Source of the DNA: Haliovirga abyssi
Lineage (GTDB): Bacteria; Fusobacteriota; Fusobacteriia; Fusobacteriales; Haliovirgaceae
Assembly (NCBI RefSeq): GCF_030295325.1
Contig: NZ_AP027060.1
Location: forward strand, 233,552 to 297,551
Reading direction: 5' to 3'
DNA length: 64,000 bases
Shown here: positions 35,967 through 44,842 of the stretch, in pieces
How the letters are laid out: every line of letters begins with the position of its first letter
Position numbering within the stretch: position 1 is the first letter of the stretch
Notes under the pieces: generated by a model
Database searches by the model: none
What the model saw: only the letters and a program-made list of their open reading frames with translations
What the model was told of the DNA's origin: nothing
Translations under genes and position numbers: made by a program

Positions 35967-36493
35967 TAATTCCCTACCCTTTTTTTAAATTTTATCGTCT
36001 TAAAAAAATTTTCATTCTTAACTATAATCGAATCTAAATTTATCTGTGACAACTTCCATTTCCCATATACAATATCCCCTTCTTTAAAAATTTTATTCTC
36101 ATCATGAATTATTATAAGTACTTTATTATTTTCCTTTTCATTTATTATTCCTACTAATTTTACGCCGTTTAACTCAGGAGCCCTTATAAAACTCTTCTCT
36201 TTTAATCCTTTTTCGTCTTTTTTTTTAGATAAACTAAATAATTTTTTACTGTGTAATTTTACAATATATTTCCCAATATCTTCCTGCTTTTTATCCATAT
36301 ATTTGTTTTTATTTTTATTCTCAATGGTTTTTTGCTTTCTTTTATCTTTTTCATACTTCATCAAAGAAATTCTGTTTTCTAATTCTTCACCTTTTATAAT
36401 ATCTATTCCACTGTTTTTTGTCTCTGACCACATATCATATGAAACATACACTCCACATAAAATTAACGCATATAATAATACCTTAAACTGCAC
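35966..36493 (-). CDS. gspC: GspC-like inner-membrane component
   Basis: A 175-residue product. GTG 36493 is chosen because AGAGGGGG lies 6 bases upstream. One N-terminal transmembrane helix (VLLYALILCGVYVSYDMW) is followed by a lysine-rich linker and a C-terminal HR/PilP-like domain (GVKLVGIINEKENNKVLIII, then FKEGDIVYGKWKLSQI), as in GspC. There is no PDZ domain, so it is a short form. It is the first gene of the operon. Confidence 0.75.
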   Translation of the reverse strand: MQFKVLLYALILCGVYVSYDMWSETKNSGIDIIKGEELENRISLMKYEKDKRKQKTIENKNKNKYMDKKQEDIGKYIVKLHSKKLFSLSKKKDEKGLKEKSFIRAPELNGVKLVGIINEKENNKVLIIIHDENKIFKEGDIVYGKWKLSQINLDSIIVKNENFFKTIKFKKRVGN

Positions 36494-36546
36494 ACAAAAC
36501 CCCCTCTTTAAACATAATTTTATCAATCAAAAACTAATTAAAAAAA

Positions 36547-36575
36547 AGTATATCATTATTTTTATTTTTTTTCAA
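36547..36575 (-). promoter_or_regulatory. Promoter of the T2SS-secretome operon
   Basis: On the minus strand, -35 TTGAAA (36570-36575) and -10 TATACT (36547-36552) are separated by 17 bases. They lie about 50 bases before the gspC start. No other strong promoter is evident before the RHS gene, though internal promoters cannot be excluded. Confidence 0.75.
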
Positions 36576-36582
36576 TAGTTTC

Positions 36583-36611
36583 TTGACATTCTTTTCATAA
36601 TATTGTATCTT
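36583..36611 (+). promoter_or_regulatory. Promoter of gspK
   Basis: TTGACA (36583-36588), a 17-base spacer and TATCTT (36606-36611), about 30 bases before the gspK ATG. It is back-to-back with the T2SS promoter on the other strand, so both could be co-regulated. Confidence 0.75.
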
Positions 36612-36641
36612 TTAAAGAAAATCTATAGGAGAAATTTCATT

Positions 36642-37598
36642 ATGAATACAAAAAACAGAGGTTTTATATTAATTTTTATTTTATGGATAATATCAATTAT
36701 ATCTTTAATCACAAGCTATCTGATTACTAATTATTCTTTTAATAGAAAAAACTCTTTTAACTATATTAATCATACTGATTCAGATATGGCTATAATATCT
36801 GGATTCAATAAAGCTATCTCAATTTTAAAAAATGATGAAACAAAATATGATTTTAAATCTGATAATTGGAATAATCTTTTTTCAGATAAATTAAATAACT
36901 TTGTATATCATGTAAAAATCTCTGATGTTGGAAGCTTGTTAAATATCAATTTTTATTCTAGAAGTGATATTAACAAAAACAGTTCCAAGTATATTCCTAA
37001 TATGATACTAAATTCCAATGGTAGCGACTCTAAATATTTTGATGTATATAGTAAATTTAATTTTTATCTTTACAGCATCAAAACTCTTGAGAAAAAACTT
37101 ACTTATGATAAATTTAATTTTGAAGAAATAAATAATATTATTACAACTTTTGATGAGAATTTTAAAATAAAAAGTTTTAATATAAACGTTACTAATGTTA
37201 TTAATTCTCTTAATTTAACAGCCGAAAAAAAAGAACTATTTACTAATTATTTTATGACTGTTGGTTCCTTAAATATAAACATTCTTACTAAAGAACAATT
37301 GAATTTTATTTTTAATATATGCAAATCAAAAGAATTTAGAAATTATAAATCAGATATCATTGAATATATGAACAATAACTCAATTGACAAAATTAGTTCT
37401 ATATTTGATAATAATATTGTTCCTAAAAATTTAGAACATGTTTTTAGAAATATCTTTAATACTTCTTCAAATATATTTTCTATTAAAATATCTAACAACA
37501 ATAATAAAATCTTAGCAAGAATTGTTGTTAAACGAAATTTTAAAGAAAAAAAAGAAAGCACATTTTCTGTGCTTTCTTGGAATGAATATTTTGATTAA
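36642..37598 (+). CDS. gspK: GspK-like minor pseudopilin, divergent from T2SS operon
   Basis: A 318-residue product from ATG 36642, behind AGGAG. The N-terminus NRGFILIFILWIISIISLITSYLITNYSFNRK is GspK-like: RGF..I..LW replaces the Glu5 of other pseudopilins. The large alpha domain is typical of GspK in length. It probably caps the pseudopilus tip with GspI and GspJ. It is transcribed away from the rest of the system, which is unusual. A hairpin (37552-37578) lies within the last codons and may terminate transcription. Confidence 0.8.
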   Translation: MNTKNRGFILIFILWIISIISLITSYLITNYSFNRKNSFNYINHTDSDMAIISGFNKAISILKNDETKYDFKSDNWNNLFSDKLNNFVYHVKISDVGSLLNINFYSRSDINKNSSKYIPNMILNSNGSDSKYFDVYSKFNFYLYSIKTLEKKLTYDKFNFEEINNIITTFDENFKIKSFNINVTNVINSLNLTAEKKELFTNYFMTVGSLNINILTKEQLNFIFNICKSKEFRNYKSDIIEYMNNNSIDKISSIFDNNIVPKNLEHVFRNIFNTSSNIFSIKISNNNNKILARIVVKRNFKEKKESTFSVLSWNEYFD

Positions 37599-37613
37599 GT
37601 AGTTGATTAAAAA

Positions 37614-37930
37614 ACCAATTCTATCAAAATTATATATCCATCTTTTCTTTCTATTACAAATATTTTATTAGGAGCATTTGCTAAATGAATTATATCTTTA
37701 TATCCTGTCCTTGATATATTAAATATTTTACAGCTTTATAACTTCCAATTATATTATTAGAGTTAATATAAATTATATTTTTTCATCTTCTTTTTGATCA
37801 ATTATAACAATTTTATATCATTTTTTAGAAAGCAGGTTTGTTTCTTCAACTTTTTGATATTCTTCTTCTGTAACTACAAAAAAACAAAACATTATATTCA
37901 ATTTCATCTGCACACTCAACTACTAAGGAA
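37614..37930 (-). pseudogene. Remnant of an unidentified gene
   Basis: On the minus strand two short frames are recognisable: one ending GYKDIIHLANAPNKIFVIER then KDGYIILIELVF-stop (stop near 37613), and another, frameshifted, with VECADEIEYN...VTEEEYQKVEETNLL. No intact frame joins them. Family unknown. Confidence 0.35.
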
Positions 37931-38030
37931 TGGCTTAAAAATAACCTTCCCATTTTGTTTTAAAATACGCAATAATTTAAGCATTTTTATAACAAAATAT
38001 AAGAAACTTATTTTTTAAACGTTCCTAAAG
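37923..38030. repeat. Interspersed palindromic repeat, family B (inverted copy)
   Basis: Reverse complement of 33236-33357 with scattered differences. The two copies flank gspC-gspF and gspK. Confidence 0.75.
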
Positions 38031-38452
38031 CTATAAAATTAGAAAAACAAGATAAATCTACTATTCTTCCGTTTACATTTTTAATAGTATCAAGTATAAA
38101 TAATCCTATTATTTTTTCTCCAACTAAAGCCATTCACCTTAATACAAAAACAAAAGAATGGGAAAATAGTCAGGAAATAGCTTATTATTTTTCAACTGAA
38201 ATTTGTTCAGCAAAATTATTATGTGAAAGAATTAGAGGTCATTGGAGAATAGAAAACTGTAATCATTATGTTAGAGATGAGACTTTAAAAGAAGACAAAT
38301 CAAGAATAAGAATTAATGCAAATATTATGTTAAAATTAAGAAGCTTTGTTTTAAATATTTTAAGAATAAATAATATTAAAAATATTAGCAAAGAATTATG
38401 GAATAATGTATTAAATGTAGATAGAATATTTAAATATGTTGGCTTATATTAA
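38030..38452 (+). pseudogene. ISAs1-family transposase C-terminal remnant
   Basis: An open frame without a proper start reads ...EIAYYFSTEICSAKLLCERIRGHWRIEN, then HYVRDETLKEDKSRIR and a stop at 38450-38452. RGHWxIEN and the EDKSRIR block are the ISAs1 (DDE_Tnp) C-terminal signature. The N-terminal two thirds are missing, replaced upstream by a family-B repeat. Confidence 0.75.
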
Positions 38453-38479
38453 TAAGCAAGTTTGTTTCAAATGTAGCAT

Positions 38480-38752
38480 TGAACGGCCCTGCTTTTTAAC
38501 CACACTTTCCCCTATTTTCCAATCAACTCCAACCAAATAACCCCCGCCATATATTGCTTCATCATCTATTACCTATACCAAACGTTTTCCTGCTAAAGCT
38601 CTTGCTAAAGAGTTTGGAACATATCCATATTTGTTTATTACTTCCATTACTTTTTATTTTGTTTCTAGCGGAACATTAGAATATCCATTTACAACTCTAG
38701 AAACTGTACTCCTTGATACTCCTGCTATTTTAGCTATATCTTTACTTTTCAT
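38480..38752 (-). pseudogene. LacI-family regulator pseudogene
   Basis: ATG 38752 (behind GGAGGT) begins MKSKDIAKIAGVSRSTVSRV, the LacI helix-turn-helix and hinge start. An in-frame TAA follows after ~30 codons. Beyond it KVMEVINKYGYVPNSLARAL continues the family sequence, then a second break and a short C-terminal-like fragment (YGGGYLVGVDWKIG). The regulator is dead unless the N-terminal DNA-binding fragment still acts. Confidence 0.75.
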
Positions 38753-38896
38753 TTGTACCTCCTAAAATTCTCAAATTATAATATTTTTAATATATTTTAT
38801 CATTTTCTACTAAAATAGCAAGACCCTTTTTTTAATTTCTCTCTTTTGTAGAACTTCTTTATGAAATTTAACACTACTAATTTATAAAAATTATAA

Positions 38897-38934
38897 AAAA
38901 CTATGCCCGCTTATGCAATGGACATAGTTTTTTA
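38897..38934 (-). terminator. Terminator of aldo/keto reductase gene
   Basis: AAAACTATGTCC/GGGCATAGTTTT stem with flanking A/T runs, about 40 bases after the reductase stop. It may also act on the plus strand. Confidence 0.7.
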
Positions 38935-38974
38935 ATAAATCCTTTTCTTCTTAATTTTTATTTTAAACCCTTCT

Positions 38975-39877
38975 CTAAGGAATTTGATTCCCATTAGCAG
39001 CTTCTAATATTTCAAACCATTCTTGTCTGCTTAATTTAATTTCCAAAGCATACATTGCAGCTCTTATTCTATCCCATTTGCTACTTCCAACTATTGGAAC
39101 TATTTTTGCTGGATGCATTAATAGCCAAGAATACATTACTACATCTATTCCAGATATATTATGTTCTTTTGCTATTTTCTCCAATGTTTTTCTAACTCTA
39201 ACTACTTTTTCACTATTTCCTTTAAAAATTTCTCCACCTGCAAGCGGCGACCAAGCTAATGGTGTTATCCTTTTTTCAAAACAATTTTCAATAGTTCCAT
39301 TATAAAACTGTTCAACTTGTAATGCTGATATCTCCACTTGATTTACTGTTATTGGAAAATCTAAATAACTTTGCAGCATATTCACTTGTGATGGCAAAAA
39401 ATTAGAAACTCCAAATTCTCTAACTTTCCCAGCTTTTTTTAATTCAAGAAAAGCTTCTGCTACCTCTTCTGGATTCATAAACGGATCTGGCCTATGAATT
39501 AATAAAATATCAATATAATTGGTTCTAAAATTTCTTAAAGATTTTTTTACTGATTCTATAATATGTTTTTTACTTGTGTCATAATGATTAATCCAATTAT
39601 TAGGTCTATTATCTGCCTTTAGTTGTATCCCGCATTTTGTTATAATCTCTATTTTATCTCTTATTCTTGGATCCATAGAGATAATATCTCCAAATTTTCT
39701 TTCTACACTGTATCCACCATAAATATCAGCATGATCGAATGTAGTTATTCCACTGTCAATATCTTTTTTTATTAAGCTCAAAACTTCTTCTTTACTTAAA
39801 TCCCAATCATTTAATCTCCAATATCCATGTATAATCCTAGAAATTGACAAATCCTCACTTATTTTCACTCTTTTCAT
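38975..39877 (-). CDS. Aldo/keto reductase (YdhF-like)
   Basis: A 300-residue product from ATG 39877, with GGGAGGCGC upstream; the longer frame lacks a ribosome binding site. The AKR TIM barrel shows the catalytic set: DHADIYG with Asp/Tyr, Lys in IITKCG, His in LLIHRPD. The NADPH-binding C-terminal part has IVPIVGSSKWDRI. It resembles E. coli YdhF-type oxidoreductases (SISRIIHGYWRLNDW opening). It is a cytoplasmic carbonyl reductase of unknown substrate, next to a dead LacI regulator that may once have controlled it. Confidence 0.85.
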   Translation of the reverse strand: MKRVKISEDLSISRIIHGYWRLNDWDLSKEEVLSLIKKDIDSGITTFDHADIYGGYSVERKFGDIISMDPRIRDKIEIITKCGIQLKADNRPNNWINHYDTSKKHIIESVKKSLRNFRTNYIDILLIHRPDPFMNPEEVAEAFLELKKAGKVREFGVSNFLPSQVNMLQSYLDFPITVNQVEISALQVEQFYNGTIENCFEKRITPLAWSPLAGGEIFKGNSEKVVRVRKTLEKIAKEHNISGIDVVMYSWLLMHPAKIVPIVGSSKWDRIRAAMYALEIKLSRQEWFEILEAANGNQIP

Positions 39878-40076
39878 TTTGCGCCTCCCTATTTTTAGTT
39901 TATTTATATTCTTAATTACTAAACTCAAATCAACTAACTCATCGCAAGTAGCTGGTAAGTTAAACACAAATCATGATTAAATTTAAATTAGTTTTTTTAG
40001 AAAATCAACAAACAAAATGCCAACGAAAAATATGAATTTATTCTTTTAATTTATTTTACCAGATATAATCTAATAA

Positions 40077-40108
40077 AACAAGCAGATAATTTTTATCTGC
40101 TTGTTTTT
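40077..40108 (-). terminator. Terminator of esterase 1
   Basis: Perfect AACAAGCAGATAA/TTATCTGCTTGTT stem with T runs both ways, 27 bases beyond the esterase stop. Confidence 0.8.
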
Positions 40109-40134
40109 GAATCATATTCAAAAGATAATAAGCT

Positions 40135-42462
40135 TTATTCTACTCTAACTTTATTTGACTTAAATATTATAGACCCATCAGCTAAAAATAAAATATCATT
40201 ATTTTCCCCAATTTTTCCTTTTTTATCTGTAATTAATCTTGAAACTCTATCAGTTATTAACATCTTCCTCATTTTTTTCAAAAATTTTTCTTTATTATGA
40301 TCTTTCAAATAATCTTTATAAACTTTCATTTCATATATATCTGTATTGCCAAGCTTTAAAACTGTTCTTCCAAGAGCTCTAATTACCATTTTCCCTTTTA
40401 CTAATCCAAACATATATTCCTGCCCCTTAGAAAAAGGTTCTTTATATTTTGTAATTGAAAAATTTCCATCTTTTATATCTATTATTTTATTAATAATTTC
40501 AAAAAAATCATTAGAACTTTTAGAATTTATAACTTCTCTTTCATATTTTTTTATAAATTCAGAATCTATCCCACTATTTTGACTTTTTAATAAATTAATA
40601 ATTGTTCTGTATATTGATAATTTTGATTTTTCAGTTAAATTATTTTGAGTTATATTTCCATAGTTATTCAATATATCTCTAGTAATCTCAACATTAGTCT
40701 CTTTTATTAATTTATAATTTAAAATATAAGGTAATCTATCAATTATAAATAAAATATTATGCTTTAACAATTCATTTTGAACAATAAATAAAGGTATAAA
40801 TGTTTTATCTGTTGTCTTTTCATATGATATTCCATAATTATTAAAGTTTATATCTCTATTTTTAATCTTTAGTCTATTTTGTTCTATATCTGTTTTAAAA
40901 ACTATTTTATCTCTAACTTTTCCAATTAAATTTACTCCATCTTTTTTGTATTTAATTTCAGAAAATAATAATTCATTAAATAAAACAGATGCTGATTCAA
41001 AACTAATATAATCAACGCCTTCAAATTTTCTAATATCTAAGTTTTCAACATGAACTCCATTGTGAAAAATTTTTGTTTTAATTCCTTTTCCTGCTCTATC
41101 TTTTATTTTATTATAATCAACCTCTATATCATTAATTTTTTCATTATAAGTTATTCTTATTTTCACTCTATCTTTATTTCCAAAACTAAAATTTCCTTTT
41201 GAATCAATTTTAGCTCCTCCACCATCTCCGACTATTTCATACTTAGCTAAATTATATAAACTATATTTTAATCCATTATCTATATCTACCATTGGATTTA
41301 TCAAACACCAATGACTTCCTCCCTCTAAAAATTCAAATTGTGTTTTCATTTGTTTTATTTTATTTTGTTTCTCTCCAAAAAATAAAACAAACGGATATTC
41401 TATTATTTTACTCCATTCAATCTCATCATGATTACTATCTTTTGATTCATAATAAATTATATCTTTTCCTAATTTATATCCTTTATCTAAAAATTCATCT
41501 AACATATTTCTATCGCCTTTAGTATAAAAATCTGATCCCATTTCAGCTGTTCCTACACTTAACCATATTTTCAAATCTTTTTTAGAACTGTTTTTTATTA
41601 AATCTGCATTCCATTTAAATGGCGGCAAAGAAAGTAATCCAATCATAGAAAACATATTTTCATAACGGTATCCCATTCTTAAAGAAAAAGTTGCTCCTCC
41701 AGAAGAGCCCATAACTCCCCTATTTTCTCTATTTGCTAAAGTTTTATAATGTTTATCTACATAAGGGACTATATTTTTCACAAAGACATTATCATCAGGA
41801 AATCTTCCAGGGGCTCCATTAGATACCAAAGCCACTACAATTAAATCTTTAATTTTCTTTTCTTTCTTTAATTTATCCAAAGCTTCGTCAACTTTCCATT
41901 CGCCTTTTACCAAATTAGAGGCTGTTTTATTATAAAACATATTTTGTCCATCACCCATATATATTACAGGATATCTCTTATTAGAACTGTTGTAATTATC
42001 TGGCAAATATATTTGTAATCTCCAATCACTAAGAAAAGACATATCGTCTAAAATCACATTTTTAAGATTAGCAGCTTTATTTACTTTTCTTCCTCTACTT
42101 ATTTTCCCATCTTTTGAAATTAATTGGACTTTAAAACTCAACATAAAAAGAGGATGTATAGATATTTCTATCTCTTTAGAATCTGCTGGTAATAGAATAG
42201 TTTTCCATATTTTTGCTACATCTTGCTTATATGAGACTTTTATATTTTTTATATCTTTTGTGTCTTTTAAATCCCACACTAACTTTACTTTTCTATTTTC
42301 CGAAATTGCTTTTAAATTTGTAATATTTTTTGCAAAATAATCAACTTTTTTAACCTTCTTCTTATTTACTTTATTCATATTTCGATTATTAATCTTTTTA
42401 GGGGTATTTGCACATCCAACAAACATTAATACACTAATTAATAAAATTACAACTTTTTTCAT
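40135..42462 (-). CDS. Lipoprotein esterase with copper-amine-oxidase-N-like stalk (1)
   Basis: The 775-residue product has a lipobox LMFVGC. A fibronectin-III-like domain (~45-125, NLKAISENRKVKLVWDLKDT) precedes an alpha/beta-hydrolase of the esterase D/Fes type (~130-365), with YPVIYMGDGQNMF, the nucleophile Ser in MGSSGGATFS and DSNHDEIEW for the His. A C-terminal region has FHNGVHVENLDIRKFEGVDYIS and IPLFIVQNELL, the fold-repeat pattern of copper amine oxidase N-terminal (stalk) domains. An additional ~150-residue tail is absent from its paralogue. It is probably a surface carbohydrate or ester hydrolase. Confidence 0.75.
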   Translation of the reverse strand: MKKVVILLISVLMFVGCANTPKKINNRNMNKVNKKKVKKVDYFAKNITNLKAISENRKVKLVWDLKDTKDIKNIKVSYKQDVAKIWKTILLPADSKEIEISIHPLFMLSFKVQLISKDGKISRGRKVNKAANLKNVILDDMSFLSDWRLQIYLPDNYNSSNKRYPVIYMGDGQNMFYNKTASNLVKGEWKVDEALDKLKKEKKIKDLIVVALVSNGAPGRFPDDNVFVKNIVPYVDKHYKTLANRENRGVMGSSGGATFSLRMGYRYENMFSMIGLLSLPPFKWNADLIKNSSKKDLKIWLSVGTAEMGSDFYTKGDRNMLDEFLDKGYKLGKDIIYYESKDSNHDEIEWSKIIEYPFVLFFGEKQNKIKQMKTQFEFLEGGSHWCLINPMVDIDNGLKYSLYNLAKYEIVGDGGGAKIDSKGNFSFGNKDRVKIRITYNEKINDIEVDYNKIKDRAGKGIKTKIFHNGVHVENLDIRKFEGVDYISFESASVLFNELLFSEIKYKKDGVNLIGKVRDKIVFKTDIEQNRLKIKNRDINFNNYGISYEKTTDKTFIPLFIVQNELLKHNILFIIDRLPYILNYKLIKETNVEITRDILNNYGNITQNNLTEKSKLSIYRTIINLLKSQNSGIDSEFIKKYEREVINSKSSNDFFEIINKIIDIKDGNFSITKYKEPFSKGQEYMFGLVKGKMVIRALGRTVLKLGNTDIYEMKVYKDYLKDHNKEKFLKKMRKMLITDRVSRLITDKKGKIGENNDILFLADGSIIFKSNKVRVE

Positions 42463-42492
42463 AATAAATTTCTCCTCCTAAAATATTTTGTT

Positions 42493-42571
42493 TTTTGAAA
42501 AATTTCGCCTTAAAAAATCGCATACTTAAAAAAATAGCATAGATTATTTTCAAAATAATTTTATATTTTCC
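42493..42571. repeat. Half copy of palindromic repeat family A
   Basis: Matches the right half of the element at 49784-49894 (AAATTTCGCC...AAATCGCATA, TAGCATAGATTATTTTC, AATTTTATATTTTCCTA). It lies in the gap between the two esterase genes and runs into the end of the downstream gene. Confidence 0.6.
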
Positions 42572-44303
42572 TACTTGCTAAAAATATACTTTTAAATAAA
42601 TTTAATTTCATAAACGAGCTATCTCTTATCTTTTTATAAGATGTATTATAATTTTTAAAATTATTATTTTTATCTCTTATACTTAATATATTATTTTGAA
42701 TATCAATTATAAATATTTTTTTATTATTTGTAATCCCTTCTATAGAATTATCTTTTTCTATATATTTTATATTAGGATAAGTAACTTCTTTTACTAATTT
42801 TAATGCAGATTTAAAATTAATATAATCCATATTATCAACTCTTCTTATATCCAAATATAGCCCTTTTATTGTAAATTTTCCATTTTTATTTTTAAATTTA
42901 ATCGTGGTATAAATTCCCTTTTCCAATTTTTCCTTAAATTCATTATAATCAATTTCTATTTTACTAATTTTATCTTTATACGTTATTTCTACATTAGTTT
43001 TATCTCTGTTTCCAAAAATAAAATTACCTTTTGAATTAACTTCACCTCCTTTTCCATTTTCTATAATTTTATATTTAGCTGAATTATACAAACTATACTT
43101 TAATCCATTGTCCAAGGTTATTTGTGGATTTAATAGCAGCCAATGACTTTTTGAATTTATAAGTTCAAGCTGTATTCCCATCTTCTTTATTTTTTTAGCT
43201 TTTTTTCCTTTGAAAAATATAAAAGGATATTCTATAATATCTCCCCATGCTTTTTCGTTATGCCTTCCATCTTTTAATTCATAATAAACAATATCTTTAC
43301 CTAATTTATATCCTTTTTTTAAAAACATATCTAAAGCTCTTCTATCAAATTTCAAATAAGAATCTGATTCCATCTCATCTGTTCCTACGCTTAACCATAT
43401 TTTCAAATTTTTCTTAGGTGAATTTTTTATAAGATCTATATTACTTTCAAAACATGGCAAAGATAACAGCCCTATCATTGAAAAAAGATTATTATATTTA
43501 TACCCAATTTCTAAAGAATAGGAAGCACCTCCAGAAGAACCCATAATAGCTCTATTTTCTCTATTTGCTATAGTTCTATAATTATTATCTATGTATGGCA
43601 ATATTTCATCTACAAATAAATTTTCATCTGGAAATCTTTCTCTTGTATTATAAGGAACAATAGCTACCACTATCAAATCTTCTATCTTTTTTTCTACTTT
43701 TAATCTTTCTAACATTTCATCAACTTTCCATTCTGCTTTTATTGGACTTAATGAAGTTACAGTAGAAAAAATATTATTTCCATCTCCTAAATATACTACA
43801 GGATATCTTTTTTTTGAATTATTGTAATTATCAGGTAAATATATTTGAGCTCTCCAATTATGGATTGTTGATATATTATCTAAAATAACATTTTTAGCAT
43901 TAGCTGCTTTTTTTATAATTTTTCCTTTGCTTATTCTATTTTGTTTAGAAATCAACTGTACCCTAAATTTCATCATAGTAAGTGAAGGCACTTTTATCTC
44001 TATCATATTTTTTAAACCTATGTTTTGTTGATGCTGCCAATGTTTTTTATTTTCTTCTTTATATGAAATTTTAATGTTTTTAAGATTTTTAAGATTTTTT
44101 AAATTCCAACTTAACTTTACTTTTCCATCTTCTGATATTGCTTTTAAATTAAAAACTTCTTCTTTGAAAAATCTCACATCTTTTTTTAGATTAGTTCTTT
44201 TTAAATCATATTTTTTTATTTTATGAGATTTTACTTTTTTAGAGTTATTTGCACATCCCAAAAACATTAATATACCAATCAATAAAATTACAATTTTTTT
44301 CAT
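42561..44303 (-). CDS. Lipoprotein esterase with stalk domain (2)
   Basis: The 580-residue product is a close paralogue of the upstream-numbered gene at 40135-42462: lipobox LMFLGC, FN3-like segment, esterase with MGSSGGASYS and GRHNEKAW, and a stalk domain with YTTIKFKNKNGKFTIKGLYLDIRR. It is shorter because the last ~190 residues are missing. The two genes are a tandem duplication. Confidence 0.75.
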   Translation of the reverse strand: MKKIVILLIGILMFLGCANNSKKVKSHKIKKYDLKRTNLKKDVRFFKEEVFNLKAISEDGKVKLSWNLKNLKNLKNIKISYKEENKKHWQHQQNIGLKNMIEIKVPSLTMMKFRVQLISKQNRISKGKIIKKAANAKNVILDNISTIHNWRAQIYLPDNYNNSKKRYPVVYLGDGNNIFSTVTSLSPIKAEWKVDEMLERLKVEKKIEDLIVVAIVPYNTRERFPDENLFVDEILPYIDNNYRTIANRENRAIMGSSGGASYSLEIGYKYNNLFSMIGLLSLPCFESNIDLIKNSPKKNLKIWLSVGTDEMESDSYLKFDRRALDMFLKKGYKLGKDIVYYELKDGRHNEKAWGDIIEYPFIFFKGKKAKKIKKMGIQLELINSKSHWLLLNPQITLDNGLKYSLYNSAKYKIIENGKGGEVNSKGNFIFGNRDKTNVEITYKDKISKIEIDYNEFKEKLEKGIYTTIKFKNKNGKFTIKGLYLDIRRVDNMDYINFKSALKLVKEVTYPNIKYIEKDNSIEGITNNKKIFIIDIQNNILSIRDKNNNFKNYNTSYKKIRDSSFMKLNLFKSIFLASRKI

Positions 44304-44504
44304 AATAAATTTCTCCTCCTAAAATATTTTTTAATTAATTCTTTTTAATAATAAACATCTATTATTTTCTTAGACGAAATCAAATAATTATTTTTTAACG
44401 AATTTATAGATTGTTCTCATTCAATTTTTTATATCTTTTTTTAATACAATTTCAATATTATACTAACACATTTTTATTTAGTTTTCAACTGTTTTTAATT
44501 TTTA

Positions 44505-44550
44505 AAAAAAGAAAACAGCCTATTTTAAAATAGGCTGTTTTCTTTTTTAA
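44505..44550. terminator. Bidirectional terminator
   Basis: A long perfect stem AAAGAAAACAGCCTATTTT/AAAATAGGCTGTTTTCTTT with T runs, 45 bases after the small membrane protein gene. Confidence 0.85.
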
Positions 44551-44594
44551 CTATACAATTTAAGAGTTTAAAAAAATCCAAAAATTTTAAAAAT

Positions 44595-44783
44595 CTATAT
44601 TTTAAAAGGAATTATTGCTAATATTACTCCAACAATCAACATCCACATTATATTCTGAATAAAATATGGATATGCCATTAATATTATTCCAATAACCAAA
44701 AACATAGAATTATAACTTTTTTTTCCATACATAAAATATCCTAAACCTATTGTACTTATAATAAAACTAATTAGCAATGTCAT
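44595..44783 (-). CDS. Small membrane protein
   Basis: A 62-residue product from ATG 44783, behind GAAGGAG. Two or three hydrophobic helices (LLISFIISTIGLGYFMYGKK, MFLVIGIILMAYPYFI, MLIVGVILAIIPF). The GLGYFMYGKK..N..F...G..LM.YPYF pattern is that of small inner-membrane proteins annotated as amino-acid-transport-like in many bacteria; function unknown. Confidence 0.7.
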   Translation of the reverse strand: MTLLISFIISTIGLGYFMYGKKSYNSMFLVIGIILMAYPYFIQNIMWMLIVGVILAIIPFKI

Positions 44784-44842
44784 TTTTTTCTCCTTCAAAA
44801 ATTAATTCGTTTATGATATTTTTATCTTTATAATATCTATTA

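Noticed and set aside
38102..38452. Functional transposase gene
   Set aside because: Only the C-terminal part of an ISAs1-type protein remains, without start codon or upstream half.
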